A stretch of DNA of 64,000 bases from Serratia ficaria (GTDB taxonomy: Bacteria; Pseudomonadota; Gammaproteobacteria; Enterobacterales; Enterobacteriaceae), in NCBI RefSeq assembly GCF_900187015.1, contig NZ_LT906479.1, positions 2,480,001 to 2,544,000 on the forward strand. The letters run 5' to 3'. The notes below the pieces were generated by a model. It saw only the letters and a list, made by a program, of their open reading frames with translations. It ran no database searches and was not told where the DNA came from. This document shows, one piece after another, positions 30,101 to 38,103 of this stretch; position 1 is the stretch's first letter; every line of letters starts with the position of its first letter. Position numbers and translations under genes: made by a program.

Positions 30101-30676
30101 GCCAATGCGGATAAACCCTGGAGCGAAGAACAGCTGTTCCAGTACCTGCGCAGCGGGCACTCGAGCGAACACGGCGTGGCGGCCGGGCCGATGGGGCCGG
30201 TGGTCGGCGAGCTGGCGACGCTGCCCGAATCCGACGTGCGGGCGATGGCCAACTATCTGATTTCACTGAGCGACCCGGCGCCGTTGAATGTGGAGCCGCA
30301 GGCGCAGCTGGCCGCCCGCGTTAAGCCGGCGTTTTCGCAGCAGGCCGGCGAGCGGCTGTTTCAGGGCGCCTGTCAGGCCTGCCACAGCGCCGCCGCCGGC
30401 GGGCCGCAGCTGTTCGGCGTCAGCCCGGATCTGGCCGCCAACACCAATATCTTCAGTGAGCGGCCGGATAACCTGATCAACGTGATCCTGCAGGGGATCT
30501 CCAAGCCGGCCACCGCCGAGCTGGGCTTTATGCCGGGTTTTAAAGACAGCTTCTCGGATCGGCAGGTGACCGATCTGGTGAACTATCTGCGCCAGCGCTA
30601 CGCCGGCGACAAACCGGCCTGGCGTGATGTGGAGGCGCAGGTGGCGCGGCTGCGCGCCAACCCGGGCAGCCATTAA
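27104..30676 (+). CDS. nicB: Nicotinate dehydrogenase large subunit NicB (Mo domain fused to tri-haem cytochrome c)
   Basis: Catalytic subunit, 1190 residues (P. putida NicB about 1187). Residues 1-760 form a xanthine-oxidase-type molybdopterin domain; the catalytic-Glu block is PLGAGESASVPSAAAIANA. A TM anchor at about 765-785 (WWFGGAAGLFGAVLGIAGAA) leads to three c-type haem sites: CAVCH (817), CAACH (963), CQACH (1090). The cytochrome tail passes electrons to the respiratory chain instead of NAD. The Mo domain precedes the anchor with no obvious export signal, as in P. putida. ATG at 27104 lies inside the end of nicA. Confidence 0.95.
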   Translation: MTDAHSPLPTQAELLQRDGVLLIIDSIQPPPGLVPKGQTPTLKPKEQGLFIALCDSGEIYAFNGHVDLGTGVRTALGQIVAEELYLRMDQVRMVLGDTERAPNQGATIASATLQISAVPLRNAAAEARRWLLQRAAQRFGLPAEQLTLEEGRIRNPQGQALGYAELVAGGHVELAISGDAPLKPQAEYRLVGTSAARVDIPAKATGESTYVHDMRLPNMLHGRVVRPPYAGYDSGEFVGTSLLAVDEASIAHIPGIVKLVTIGDFIGIVAEREEQAIKAAQALQVSWKDWRRNLPQLADVAQALRDNPRSTRVVHDTGDVDAALAAADRRLTRSYLWPYQLHASIGPSCALADYRPERLQVWSGSQNPHLLRADLAWLLEYPEQQIEIIRMEAAGCYGRNCADDVCADAALLSRAVGRPVRVQLTREQEHLWEPKGTAQLMEVDGGLDAAGHPVGYDFRTYYPSNGAPTLALLLTGRVEPLPVAYEMGDRTSVPPYDYPALRVSIEDMAPIVRASWMRGVSALPNTFAHESYIDELAHAAGVDPLEYRLRYISDERASELMRSTAERAGWTPHTEPMQTPAEDGVLRGRGFAYARYIHSKFPGFGAAWAAWVADVAIDKASGEVAVTRIVVGHDAGMMVNPDGVRHQIHGNVLQSTSRVLKERVTFEESTVSSKEWGAYPILTFPEVPEVDVVMMPRPYDPPLGAGESASVPSAAAIANAVFDATGIRFRELPITSDRLREALNGPDSARQAPPPAKSRRSKWWFGGAAGLFGAVLGIAGAALPWRAEIAPVATPGAGTWSAATLERGRQLAAAGDCAVCHTAAEGATNAGGLAMETPFGTLYSTNITPDVETGIGNWSFTAFERAMRQGISRDGRHLYPAFPYTAFSKMTDGDMQALYAYMMSQPAVSQSNPANQMRFPFNMRPLMAGWNALFLRQGEFQPDPAQTAQWNRGSYLVNGLGHCAACHSPRNLLGAEKGGAGFLAGAMVDGWEAPALNQLANADKPWSEEQLFQYLRSGHSSEHGVAAGPMGPVVGELATLPESDVRAMANYLISLSDPAPLNVEPQAQLAARVKPAFSQQAGERLFQGACQACHSAAAGGPQLFGVSPDLAANTNIFSERPDNLINVILQGISKPATAELGFMPGFKDSFSDRQVTDLVNYLRQRYAGDKPAWRDVEAQVARLRANPGSH

Positions 30677-30681
30677 CGGCG

Positions 30682-31563
30682 TTACGGTCGCTGCAGGAAC
30701 GCCACCAGCCGCTGCGCCGGCAGCGGCAACTGCGCCAGCTTGCGCACCGCGATCGACAGCCGGCGCGTGGCCCAGTCGTCTTCCAGCGCGATAACCTGCT
30801 GCCGAATGCCCGGCAGTTGCCGGGCCAGCTCTTCGGGCACCACGGCGATGCCGGCGCCGCGCATGACCATGCGGCAAATCACCTCAAAGCTGCCGGCCTG
30901 CGCCCGCAGCCGCATTGAGCCGCCGCTGCGCATGGCCAACTGCTCCAGATGCCGCTGCAGCGCGCTGTCCGCGGATAAACCGATGAATTCATAACGCAGG
31001 CTTTCCGCAAAGCCGACGCTGGCGCGGCCGCACAGGTCATGGCCCGGCGGCAGCGCCAGCACCAGGCGGTCGGCCCGAAACGGATAACTTTCCAACCCGC
31101 GCAGGTCGGCGTGATCGGCAACGATGCCGATATCCGCCGTTTGTTCGACCAGCGCCTGGGCGATGGCGGTGCTGGGCAGCTCCTCCAGCGCAATGTCGGT
31201 ATAGGGGTGTTGCACCAGAAAGTCCGCCAGCAGCTCCGGCAGGAAGGCCTCGGCGGCGACGGTGTTGGCGATTATGCGCAGCCGGCTGCGTTGTCCGGGC
31301 GCAAACTCGGCCATTTCGCCGCGCAGCCGTTCGCGCTGTCGCAGCAGCCGGCGCGCATGCGGCAGCAGCCGTTCACCGGCCGGCGTCGGCCGCACGCCGC
31401 GCGCACCGCGCGCCAGCAGTTGCACGCCCGCCTGCTGTTCCAGCCCGCGGATGCGCGCACTGGCCGAAGGCAGCGACAGACCGGTGCGTTCGGCGCCGGC
31501 GGTGATGCTGCCGGCTTCGATCACCGCCACCAGCAGCCGCAGATCGGTAAAATCAAAATGCAT
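30682..31563 (-). CDS. LysR-family transcriptional regulator
   Basis: 293 residues with the N-terminal LysR helix-turn-helix (DLRLLVAVIEAGSITAGAERTGLSLPSASARIRGLE) and a substrate-binding domain. ATG 31563 follows a good GAGGG/AAGG site; longer in-frame starts only add an atypical Arg/Pro-rich head. It is divergent from the TSUP permease and probably controls it. It is convergent with nicB (5-base gap), so it is not part of the nic unit. Confidence 0.9.
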   Translation of the reverse strand: MHFDFTDLRLLVAVIEAGSITAGAERTGLSLPSASARIRGLEQQAGVQLLARGARGVRPTPAGERLLPHARRLLRQRERLRGEMAEFAPGQRSRLRIIANTVAAEAFLPELLADFLVQHPYTDIALEELPSTAIAQALVEQTADIGIVADHADLRGLESYPFRADRLVLALPPGHDLCGRASVGFAESLRYEFIGLSADSALQRHLEQLAMRSGGSMRLRAQAGSFEVICRMVMRGAGIAVVPEELARQLPGIRQQVIALEDDWATRRLSIAVRKLAQLPLPAQRLVAFLQRP

Positions 31564-31674
31564 CCTTTTCCCTCTGTCTTTGCCACAGGCCGGCTCAGCC
31601 ATTGCCGCATTGTGCGGCCGGCCAGGGCTGCGCACAATCAGGCCACTGATTCGCAATGAAGGAATGATAGACGC

Positions 31675-32418
31675 ATGACGCCAACGTTACCTGAAGTTTT
31701 CGCCCTGGCGGGTATCTTTGTCCTTGCGGGCGCGGTAAAAGGCGCGATTGGCCTCGGTCTGCCCACGGTGTCGATGGGGTTGCTGAGCCTGCTGATGCCG
31801 CCGGGGCAGGCGGCGGCCTTGCTGCTGATTCCCTCGCTGATCACCAACCTGTGGCAGCTGATGTGCGGGCCGCAGTGGCGGGCGCTGTGCCGCAGGCTGT
31901 GGTTGATGATGCTGTCGATCGCCGCAGGCACCTTGGTGAGCGCCGGAACGCTTTCCGGCGGCGGCCATTGGGCGCCGTTGGCGCTGGGTATTTGCCTTAT
32001 CCTTTACGCGCTGCTGGGATCCAGCCGTTTTGACTGGCGCGCAGCACCGGCGGCCGAGCGCTGGCTGGGGCCGCTGTGTGGCTTGCTGACCGGGCTGGTG
32101 ACTGGCGCCACCGGGGTATTCGTTATTCCTGCGGTGCCTTATTTGAACGCGCTGGGACTGGCGCGCGACGATCTGGTGCAGGCCCTGGGGCTGTCGTTTA
32201 CCGTTTCCACGCTGGCGTTGGCGGCGGGGCTGGCGTGGCACCAGGCGTTGCCGGGGGCGGCGCTGGGCAGCTCATTGCTGGCGCTGGTACCGGCGTTGGC
32301 CGGCATGTGGCTGGGGAGCATCGCGCGCCGCCATTGCCGCCCGCAGCTGTTTCGCCGCCTTTTCTTTATCGGGTTATTCATCCTGGGCGTTGAGCTTGCC
32401 TGGCGTTCAATTAGCTAA
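31675..32418 (+). CDS. TSUP (TauE/SafE) family membrane permease
   Basis: 247 residues, very hydrophobic, about eight TM helices. It has the family pattern AGAVKGAIGLGLPTVSMGLL near the N-terminus and the repeated half GLVTGATGVFVIPAVPYLNALG. TSUP members export sulfite/sulfoacetate or carry other small organic acids; the substrate cannot be told. AAGGAATG lies upstream of the ATG. Divergent from the LysR gene, the usual sign of its regulator. After it the base composition falls sharply. Confidence 0.88.
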   Translation: MTPTLPEVFALAGIFVLAGAVKGAIGLGLPTVSMGLLSLLMPPGQAAALLLIPSLITNLWQLMCGPQWRALCRRLWLMMLSIAAGTLVSAGTLSGGGHWAPLALGICLILYALLGSSRFDWRAAPAAERWLGPLCGLLTGLVTGATGVFVIPAVPYLNALGLARDDLVQALGLSFTVSTLALAAGLAWHQALPGAALGSSLLALVPALAGMWLGSIARRHCRPQLFRRLFFIGLFILGVELAWRSIS

Positions 32419-32715
32419 ATCGATAGCATCTACATGTAATTAGAGTAGGTATATTATTCTGGGTTTTATTCCAATATGATGGGTTGCCATATTGAAAATA
32501 CGCTTTTATTGTTTTATTGCATTAATGAGTGCAAGAAAGTGATGGACTATTGTCAGTATGTTTTACTTTTGCCGTCACAGTGATTTCCAAAAAAACACAA
32601 TAAATCCATGGAATAATATTGATGGAGTGAATTTTAAACGACCAATTGGCTGCGGTGTCGGGTGGCTGGCAGGATCGGGATAGGCCAGAAAATTCGTGCT
32701 TTTATGGAGTATGCG
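32419..32715. other. AT-rich non-coding stretch
   Basis: About 300 bases with much lower GC than the flanks. It holds only very short open frames (for example 35 codons from 32476 and 41 codons from 32558), none with a convincing ribosome site or a double-glycine leader. I see no RNA gene. The composition suggests recently acquired DNA upstream of the peptide exporter genes. Confidence 0.5.
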
Positions 32716-32982
32716 ATGAATAGATATGTTGTTTTTATAAAGAGTGGCGCTTCCAGGGTGGTGAAAAAAGAAGGGGTTACACGGGAGGTAATCAAGGAGC
32801 TGAAGCTGCGGGGGTTTAGAAAGCACCATGTGGAAGTGGAGGCTGAAAATGAAAATCAAGCCGTTGATATACTGAATGAAAATAGCAATTCTTATTTGGG
32901 CTCGTTAAAGGATTTTTCCGGTGACGCATTACTCTGTTCTATTTGTGTTATTGTTATGGCAATAGTCTTTTTTTTAGGCTAA
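32716..32982 (+). CDS. Small unknown protein with C-terminal membrane helix
   Basis: 88 residues, not recognised. The first 60 residues are charged, with a strand-like segment HHVEVEAENENQAVDILNE. The last about 18 residues (LLCSICVIVMAIVFFLG) form one TM helix, so it looks like a tail-anchored inner-membrane protein. GGAG six bases before the ATG at 32716 supports this start; ATG 32704 is possible. AT-rich codons set it apart from its neighbours. It lies about 350 bases before a CvaAB-type exporter. It lacks a double-glycine leader, so it is not an evident bacteriocin precursor; an immunity-like or unrelated role is open. Confidence 0.6.
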   Translation: MNRYVVFIKSGASRVVKKEGVTREVIKELKLRGFRKHHVEVEAENENQAVDILNENSNSYLGSLKDFSGDALLCSICVIVMAIVFFLG

Positions 32983-33331
32983 GCCGTAATCTAAAAGCAA
33001 GTCATTATAATTTTATGATGGCTTAAGTGGTTGTTGAATGTTTGAGTTTAATTTATAAACTTCAGGTGATCATTGGCTTGAAATATAGTTGATTTCGTAT
33101 GGCTTGGTGATTTAACCCTAAGTGGCCATTTTTAATGCGGCTTGGTCTTCGTGGTTGTCTGTTTTTTCTGGCGCATTGAAAAACGAAAGTATGGTTATAT
33201 TATTATGTTCCGCGTGTCGGCAGGCATAGTCGCTACAATAACATGCCTTTATGTTGCGCCACGTTGGTGTATCCGTGCGGGGAAAGGAAAATAACCGCCG
33301 GTTTATAAACCGGCCTTAAGGTGTCATTGCC
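32983..33331. other. AT-rich upstream region of the peptide exporter genes
   Basis: 349 bases without a convincing gene, low GC up to about 33230. Several TATAAT-like hexamers occur (for example TATATT near 33198), so the exporter promoter probably lies here, but I cannot assign one. The last part carries an 18-bp palindrome. Confidence 0.4.
33297..33314. promoter_or_regulatory. Perfect 18-bp palindrome before the HlyD-family gene
   Basis: GCCGGTTTATAAACCGGC reads the same on both strands and ends 17 bases before the start codon, just upstream of the AAGGTG ribosome site. It could be a repressor operator or, as RNA, a hairpin next to the ribosome site. There is no T-run, so it is not a terminator. 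Confidence 0.5.
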
Positions 33332-34600
33332 ATGACAGGACGTCCGCCGCAGCTTTACCGAGAGGGATATTTCGCTGCACAGGCCAGCAATGCCGAAGGC
33401 GAGGTGATTATTCCCCCCAGCCTCAGCTTAACCGCCTACGCCTGCGCCAGCGTGGCGCTGTTGCTGGCCATCGCGGCGTTCCTGCTGCTGGGCCAGTACA
33501 CCCGCAAGGCGCGGCTGGAGGGGGTGGTGATGCCTTCTACCGGGCTGATCAAGGTGATGGCCCGCAGCGGCGGGCAGGTTAGCGCCGGGCTGGCGGCGGA
33601 GGGCGAGTCGGTAAAGGCCGGCCAGCCGCTGTATCGTCTCAGCGGCGAGCATTTCAACGGGCGCGGCGCGGGCGCGCTGGCCGCTGTCTCGGCATCGTTA
33701 AACCAGCAATACCGGATGCTGGAGCAGCAGCAGGCGCAGGAGCGTTCCGCCGGCGCCTCGCAGCAGGCCGGCATTCGGCGCCGTATGTCGCAGCTGGAAG
33801 ACGAGTTGGGCAGCGCCGCTTCCGCCTTGGCGCTGTCGCAACAACAGGCGAAGCTGTCGCGTTCGGTGATGGACCGCTACCGGCTGCTGAGTGCCAAAAA
33901 GTACGTTTCCGCGATCGAACTGCAGCAAAAACGGATCGAACTCTCCGCCGCGCTGGAGCGGGTGGAAATCCAGCGGCAGGTACAGCTGCGGCTAAGACGC
34001 GATCTCTCCGCCGCGGCTTCGGAGCTGCAGGCAATGCGAGAACAGCTGCAGGGGCGGGATGCCGAACTGGCGCGCCAGCTGCACGGCCTGCACCAGCAGC
34101 AGATTGAACTGGCCGCCCAGGCGGAAAATACCCTGACCGCGCCGGTGGACGGGCAGATAGTTGCGGTGCTGGCCCGCGTCGGGCAAACGGTCAAACAGCA
34201 CGATGCCTTATTGATGATGGTCGCTGAAGGTGCGCGTCTGCAGGTGGAGCTTTATGCGCCGAGCAAGGCGGCGGGATTTATCAAACCGCAGCAGCGCGTC
34301 GGCCTGCGATTCGCCGCGTTTCCCTACGAAAAGTTTGGCGTGCAGTACGGCCATATCCAGGCCATCACTCGCGCCAGCCTGAGCGCGGCCGACGCCATGC
34401 CGCAAAACCCGATGGTTTGGAAAGAAAACGAAGGGCACTACCGGGTAACGGTGGCGCTCGATAAAATCGCCATTACCGCCTATGGCCGCCAGGAGCCGCT
34501 GCGCATCGGTATGGCGGTGGCGGCGGACGTCGAGCTGGACAGCCGCCGCCTGTATGAATGGCTATTGGAACCCTTGTGGAGCCTGAAGGGGAGAATGTGA
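33332..34600 (+). CDS. HlyD/CvaA-family membrane-fusion protein
   Basis: Periplasmic adaptor of a type I-like peptide exporter, 422 residues. One N-terminal TM (about 32-53, YACASVALLLAIAAFLLLG), a barrel/lipoyl half (VMPSTGLIKVMARSGGQVS), a long Gln/Arg-rich coiled-coil hairpin (about 110-260) and the second half (LTAPVDGQIVAVLARVGQTV). It resembles CvaA/RaxA rather than RTX HlyD. Its stop shares one base with the start of the ABC gene (TGATG). A TolC-type outer-membrane partner is not encoded nearby and would be the housekeeping TolC. Confidence 0.9.
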   Translation: MTGRPPQLYREGYFAAQASNAEGEVIIPPSLSLTAYACASVALLLAIAAFLLLGQYTRKARLEGVVMPSTGLIKVMARSGGQVSAGLAAEGESVKAGQPLYRLSGEHFNGRGAGALAAVSASLNQQYRMLEQQQAQERSAGASQQAGIRRRMSQLEDELGSAASALALSQQQAKLSRSVMDRYRLLSAKKYVSAIELQQKRIELSAALERVEIQRQVQLRLRRDLSAAASELQAMREQLQGRDAELARQLHGLHQQQIELAAQAENTLTAPVDGQIVAVLARVGQTVKQHDALLMMVAEGARLQVELYAPSKAAGFIKPQQRVGLRFAAFPYEKFGVQYGHIQAITRASLSAADAMPQNPMVWKENEGHYRVTVALDKIAITAYGRQEPLRIGMAVAADVELDSRRLYEWLLEPLWSLKGRM

Positions 34601-36708
34601 TGCGCCACGACAAGGAAAGTCTTAACTGGGCATGGCGCAAGCGCCTGCCGCTGATCCGCCAGACCGAAGCGGCGGAGTGCGGCGTGGCCTGCCTGGCGAT
34701 GATTGCCGGCTGGTATGGGCACCGGGTCGATTTAGCCACGCTGCGCCAGCAGCTTAACGCCTCGCAGCTCGGCATGACCTTTACGCAGCTGACCGGCTGC
34801 GCCGAACGGCTGAACCTGGCCGGCCGCGCGGTGCGGCTGGAGCTGGAGGAACTGCGGCTGCTGGCGACGCCCTGCATTCTGTATTGGGACATGAACCATT
34901 TTGTGGTGCTGAAGCGGGTGCGCGGCACCCGCATCGAGCTGCACGATCCGGCCCGCGGCCTGGTGAAAATGAGCCTGCGGGAGGCGAACCGTCATTTTAC
35001 CGGCGTGGCGCTGGAGCTGACGCCCACCCACCAATTCGACATCCGCGATCGCCGGCGAAAGGTTCGCCTGACGGCGTTGATCGGCCAAACTCAGGGGCTG
35101 AAGGCGGCGCTGGCGAGGATTTTCTGTTTTGCGCTGGCGCTGGAGGCGTTCGCGCTGCTTGGCCCGTTGATCAACCAACTGGTGATCGACGAAGTGCTGG
35201 TAGCGCTCGACGCCAATCTGCTGAGCCTGATCGTCATCGCCATGCTGCTGCTGGCGGTGATGCAGATGCTGTTGGAGCTGGCGCGCCAGTGGGCGACCCT
35301 CAGCATGGCGGTCAATTTCAACCTGCAGTGGACGGCCAACGTTTTTCATCACTTGCTGCGTTTGCCGATCGGCTGGTTCGAGGCGCGCAATATGGGCGAC
35401 ATCAGCGCCAAGTTCGACGCCGTCGACACCATCCAGGAAACCCTCACCACCACGCTGCTGGAGGCCTTTCTCGATCTGCTGCTGGTGGTCGGCACGCTGA
35501 GCATGATGCTGTTATACAGCGCGAAGCTTACCGCCATCGCGCTGGGGGCCGCCCTGATTTACGGTCTGCTGCGGCTATGCTGGTTCAGCACGCTGCGCAA
35601 GGCGGCGGAAGACAGCTGGAGCGCCGATACCCAGGAGTCGAGTCACTTTCTGGAAAGCCTGCGCGGGGTGCTGAGCCTGCGGGTGAACGGGGCGCTGGCG
35701 CGGCGGGAATCGGCGTGGCGCAACCTGAACGTCGCCCGGCGCAACGCCCACCTGCGCGAAAGCAAACTGATGATGGTGTATGGCATCATGCATACCTCGT
35801 TCGGCAGCCTGGTGGGCGCAGCGGTGCTGTGGCAGGGCGCCGGCGCGGTGCTGGCCGGGCAGTTTTCGGTGGGCATGCTGGTGGCCTACCTGTCTTTTCA
35901 GGGGCGATTTTCCGCCAGCATCAACGGGCTGATAGACAACGTGTTCGCCTATCGGATGCTCGACGTCTACAACCAGCGGCTGGCCGATATCGTGCTGACC
36001 GCCCGCGAGGATGCGGCGGCGGGCGGGGATGAGCGCGCGCCCGCGCCCTCGGCCGACCGCGCCGTTTTGCGGCTGGATCGGGTGAGTTTCAGCTATGCCG
36101 CGGGGGAGCGGGAGATCCTGTCGCAGGTCTCGCTGCAGGTCATGCCCGGCGAGGTGGTGGCGCTGGTGGGGCCGTCCGGCGGCGGAAAAACCACGCTGGC
36201 CAAGCTGGTGCTGGGGCTCTACCGGCCTACCGCCGGCGTGCTGAGCCTGTTGGGGGTGGCGCATCATCAGCCGGGCTATCCGGCGCTGCGGCGGGAGATC
36301 GGCGTGGTGCTGCAGGAAGACCAGCTGTTTCGCGGTTCGATAGCCGACAACCTGACCCTGTTCGCGCCGCAGGCAGACATGGCGCTGCTTGCCGAATGCG
36401 CACGCCTGGCGCAGCTGAGCGATGAGATCGCGCGGCTGCCGATGGGCTATCAAACCTTGGTCGGCGAGATGGGCGGCACCCTGTCCGCCGGCCAAAAGCA
36501 GCGGCTGTTGCTGGCGCGGGCGCTTTACAAGCGGCCGAAGCTGCTGCTCCTGGACGAAGCGACCAGCCATCTGGACGTGACCAATGAAATGCGGGTCAGC
36601 GCCGCATTGCGCCAGCTTGGCCTGCCGATTTTACTGATCGCCCACCGGCCGGAAACCATCGCCTCTGCCGACCGGGTTATCGAACTGCGCGCGGGGCGGA
36701 TTGCATAA
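34600..36708 (+). CDS. Peptidase-containing ABC exporter (C39, CvaB-like)
   Basis: Exports and processes double-glycine-leader peptides such as class II microcins. 702 residues. The N-terminal C39 peptidase has Cys27 (AECGVACLAM), His100 (MNHFVVLKR) and Asp116 (LHDPARG), the CvaB triad (32/105/121) shifted by five residues, so cleavage activity should be intact. Six TM helices follow, then the ATPase: Walker A GPSGGGKTT, signature LSAGQKQRLLLARAL, Walker B LLLLDEATSHLD. I chose ATG 34600; an earlier ATG (34558) lies inside the partner gene. No peptide substrate with an obvious leader was found nearby. Confidence 0.92.
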   Translation: MRHDKESLNWAWRKRLPLIRQTEAAECGVACLAMIAGWYGHRVDLATLRQQLNASQLGMTFTQLTGCAERLNLAGRAVRLELEELRLLATPCILYWDMNHFVVLKRVRGTRIELHDPARGLVKMSLREANRHFTGVALELTPTHQFDIRDRRRKVRLTALIGQTQGLKAALARIFCFALALEAFALLGPLINQLVIDEVLVALDANLLSLIVIAMLLLAVMQMLLELARQWATLSMAVNFNLQWTANVFHHLLRLPIGWFEARNMGDISAKFDAVDTIQETLTTTLLEAFLDLLLVVGTLSMMLLYSAKLTAIALGAALIYGLLRLCWFSTLRKAAEDSWSADTQESSHFLESLRGVLSLRVNGALARRESAWRNLNVARRNAHLRESKLMMVYGIMHTSFGSLVGAAVLWQGAGAVLAGQFSVGMLVAYLSFQGRFSASINGLIDNVFAYRMLDVYNQRLADIVLTAREDAAAGGDERAPAPSADRAVLRLDRVSFSYAAGEREILSQVSLQVMPGEVVALVGPSGGGKTTLAKLVLGLYRPTAGVLSLLGVAHHQPGYPALRREIGVVLQEDQLFRGSIADNLTLFAPQADMALLAECARLAQLSDEIARLPMGYQTLVGEMGGTLSAGQKQRLLLARALYKRPKLLLLDEATSHLDVTNEMRVSAALRQLGLPILLIAHRPETIASADRVIELRAGRIA

Positions 36709-36721
36709 CCGCACGGCAGGC

Positions 36722-37879
36722 TCAGGCCAGCGGCCCGCCCAAAATGGTTTCCTGCATGCCGGCGAGAATGCGTTCGCCGGTTTCGGTTTTCAGTTCTTCA
36801 TACCAGCTGCGGGTGATCGCCATTTCTTTGCCGTGCGTCACGTCGCAGCGCTTGCGCGCTTTCAGCACCAGATCCTTCACCCGATAGCTGCGTTTATCCT
36901 GGTAGCGCAGCAGGGCGTCTTCAATGCCCAGCGAGTTGGTCTGCAGCGCGATCGCCAGCACTACCGCATCTTCCATCGCCGCGCAGCCGCCCTGGCCGAT
37001 ATCCGGGGTGGTGCTGTGACCGGCGTCGCCCAACAGCGCCACGCGGCCGCGCACCAGCTGTTCGAAGGGCTCGATATCGTGGATCTCAATGCGGTTGACG
37101 CTGGCGGGATCGAGCGCCGCGATCAGCTTCTGCACCGGGTCGGCCCAGCCGGCGAAGTAGCGCTGCAGGTCGGCGCGCACCGTGCTGCGGTCTTCCGCCA
37201 GCCCGGTCGGCAACGGCACATCGAAGAAGAAATAAAAACGGTTGTCGGCCACCGGCATCAGCGATACCCGCTTGCCTTCGCCGACAAAGGTGGTCCACTG
37301 GTCGGCCGGCGCGATGGATTCGTCGATGGTCACCAGCCCGTTCCAGTTGACATAGCCGGCGTAGCGGCGCTCCACCGCGTGGCCCAGCACGTAAGGGCGC
37401 ACCGCCGAGTGGGTGCCGTCGGCGGCGATCAGGAAATCGCCGCTGGCCTGGCTGCCGTCTTCAAACCAGGCGGTCACGCCGTCCGGCGTTTCTTCTATGC
37501 CGCACACCCGTTTGCCGAAACGTACCCGATCACGGCCGTAGGTATCCAGCAGCATGGCCTGCAGCTCGGCGCGGGCCACCGGGTAGGGGCGTTCGCCGAC
37601 GCCGGCGATCAGCGGATCCAGGCTGAAACGCGTCAGGGTCCGGCCGTGCAGGTATTCCTGATAAGCCATGTAGCGCATCGGGCCGCCCAGCCGGCGCAGC
37701 GGCTCTTTCATGCCCAGGTAGTTCAGGCACTTCACGCCGTTCGGCCAGATGGAAATGGCCGCGCCAACCGGCCGAATGTCCTTCACCGCCTCATACACTT
37801 CGCTGTCGATACCGGCCCGCTGCAGGGCGATGGCGGCACACAGGCCGCCGATGCCGCCGCCAATGACGATTGCTTTCAT
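36722..37879 (-). CDS. hpxO: FAD-dependent urate hydroxylase HpxO
   Basis: Oxidises urate to 5-hydroxyisourate using NADH and O2; the step after xanthine dehydrogenase. 385 residues, close to Klebsiella HpxO (384). FAD motif GGGIGGLCAAIAL, and GDAGHSTTPDIGQGGCAAMEDA. Arg204 (EGKRVSLMPV) and Tyr216 (NRFYFFFD) fall on the residues reported to matter for urate binding in the Klebsiella enzyme. ATG 37879 has GGAG upstream; the reading frame extends further but without a ribosome site. A sigma-54-like promoter stands directly before it. Later ureide genes (hpxT, hpxQ, allantoinase) are not in the window. Confidence 0.95.
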   Translation of the reverse strand: MKAIVIGGGIGGLCAAIALQRAGIDSEVYEAVKDIRPVGAAISIWPNGVKCLNYLGMKEPLRRLGGPMRYMAYQEYLHGRTLTRFSLDPLIAGVGERPYPVARAELQAMLLDTYGRDRVRFGKRVCGIEETPDGVTAWFEDGSQASGDFLIAADGTHSAVRPYVLGHAVERRYAGYVNWNGLVTIDESIAPADQWTTFVGEGKRVSLMPVADNRFYFFFDVPLPTGLAEDRSTVRADLQRYFAGWADPVQKLIAALDPASVNRIEIHDIEPFEQLVRGRVALLGDAGHSTTPDIGQGGCAAMEDAVVLAIALQTNSLGIEDALLRYQDKRSYRVKDLVLKARKRCDVTHGKEMAITRSWYEELKTETGERILAGMQETILGGPLA

Positions 37880-37912
37880 TTGGTTGTTCTCCTGATGGCT
37901 ATTACCGGAAGC

Positions 37913-37928
37913 AGCAATTTCCGTACCA
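37913..37928 (-). promoter_or_regulatory. Sigma-54-like promoter of hpxO
   Basis: On the minus strand TGGTACG-GAAA-TTGCT matches the -24/-12 consensus with one change (T for C in the -24 box) and correct GG-GC spacing. The predicted start lies near 37903, about 25 bases before the hpxO ATG. Confidence 0.7.
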
Positions 37929-37968
37929 ACCTGCCGGCGCGGCGGCGGGCGGGGTGAAGGCGGCGGGC

Positions 37969-37985
37969 TGACGCAAATTGGTGCA
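37969..37985 (+). promoter_or_regulatory. NtrC-like half site between hpxO and the P1-peptidase gene
   Basis: TGACGCAAATTGGTGCA carries the complete right half ATTGGTGCA of the NtrC consensus, and the left half is poor. The same TTGGTGCAACC string occurs in the NtrC-like site before guaD. It lies about 75 bases upstream of the predicted hpxO start. Confidence 0.35.
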
Positions 37986-38103
37986 ACCGCTGAGCCGTGA
38001 CGGGGCAAGGTTATTTTTCTCGCCGCCCGCGGCTTTCAATTTACGGCGCGCGGCATTGCGCGATATTCTGGCGCCATACTGGGTCATGCCTGAGGAGGGA
38101 ACC

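Noticed and set aside
30682..32418. LysR and TSUP genes as part of the nic pathway
   Set aside because: The LysR gene converges on nicB and is divergent from TSUP; the pair looks self-contained.
32476..32583. 35-codon Cys-containing frame (MMGCHIENTLLLFYC...) as a microcin candidate
   Set aside because: No ribosome site, no double-glycine leader; likely chance in AT-rich DNA.
32558..32683. 41-codon frame ending in a Gly-rich tail (PIGCGVGWLAGSG) as an exporter substrate
   Set aside because: The Gly-rich part is at the C-terminus, not after a leader, and no ribosome site is seen. Worth only a glance in RNA data.
32575..32859. 94-codon minus-strand frame overlapping the small TM protein
   Set aside because: Overlaps a better supported gene on the plus strand and lacks a ribosome site or family pattern.
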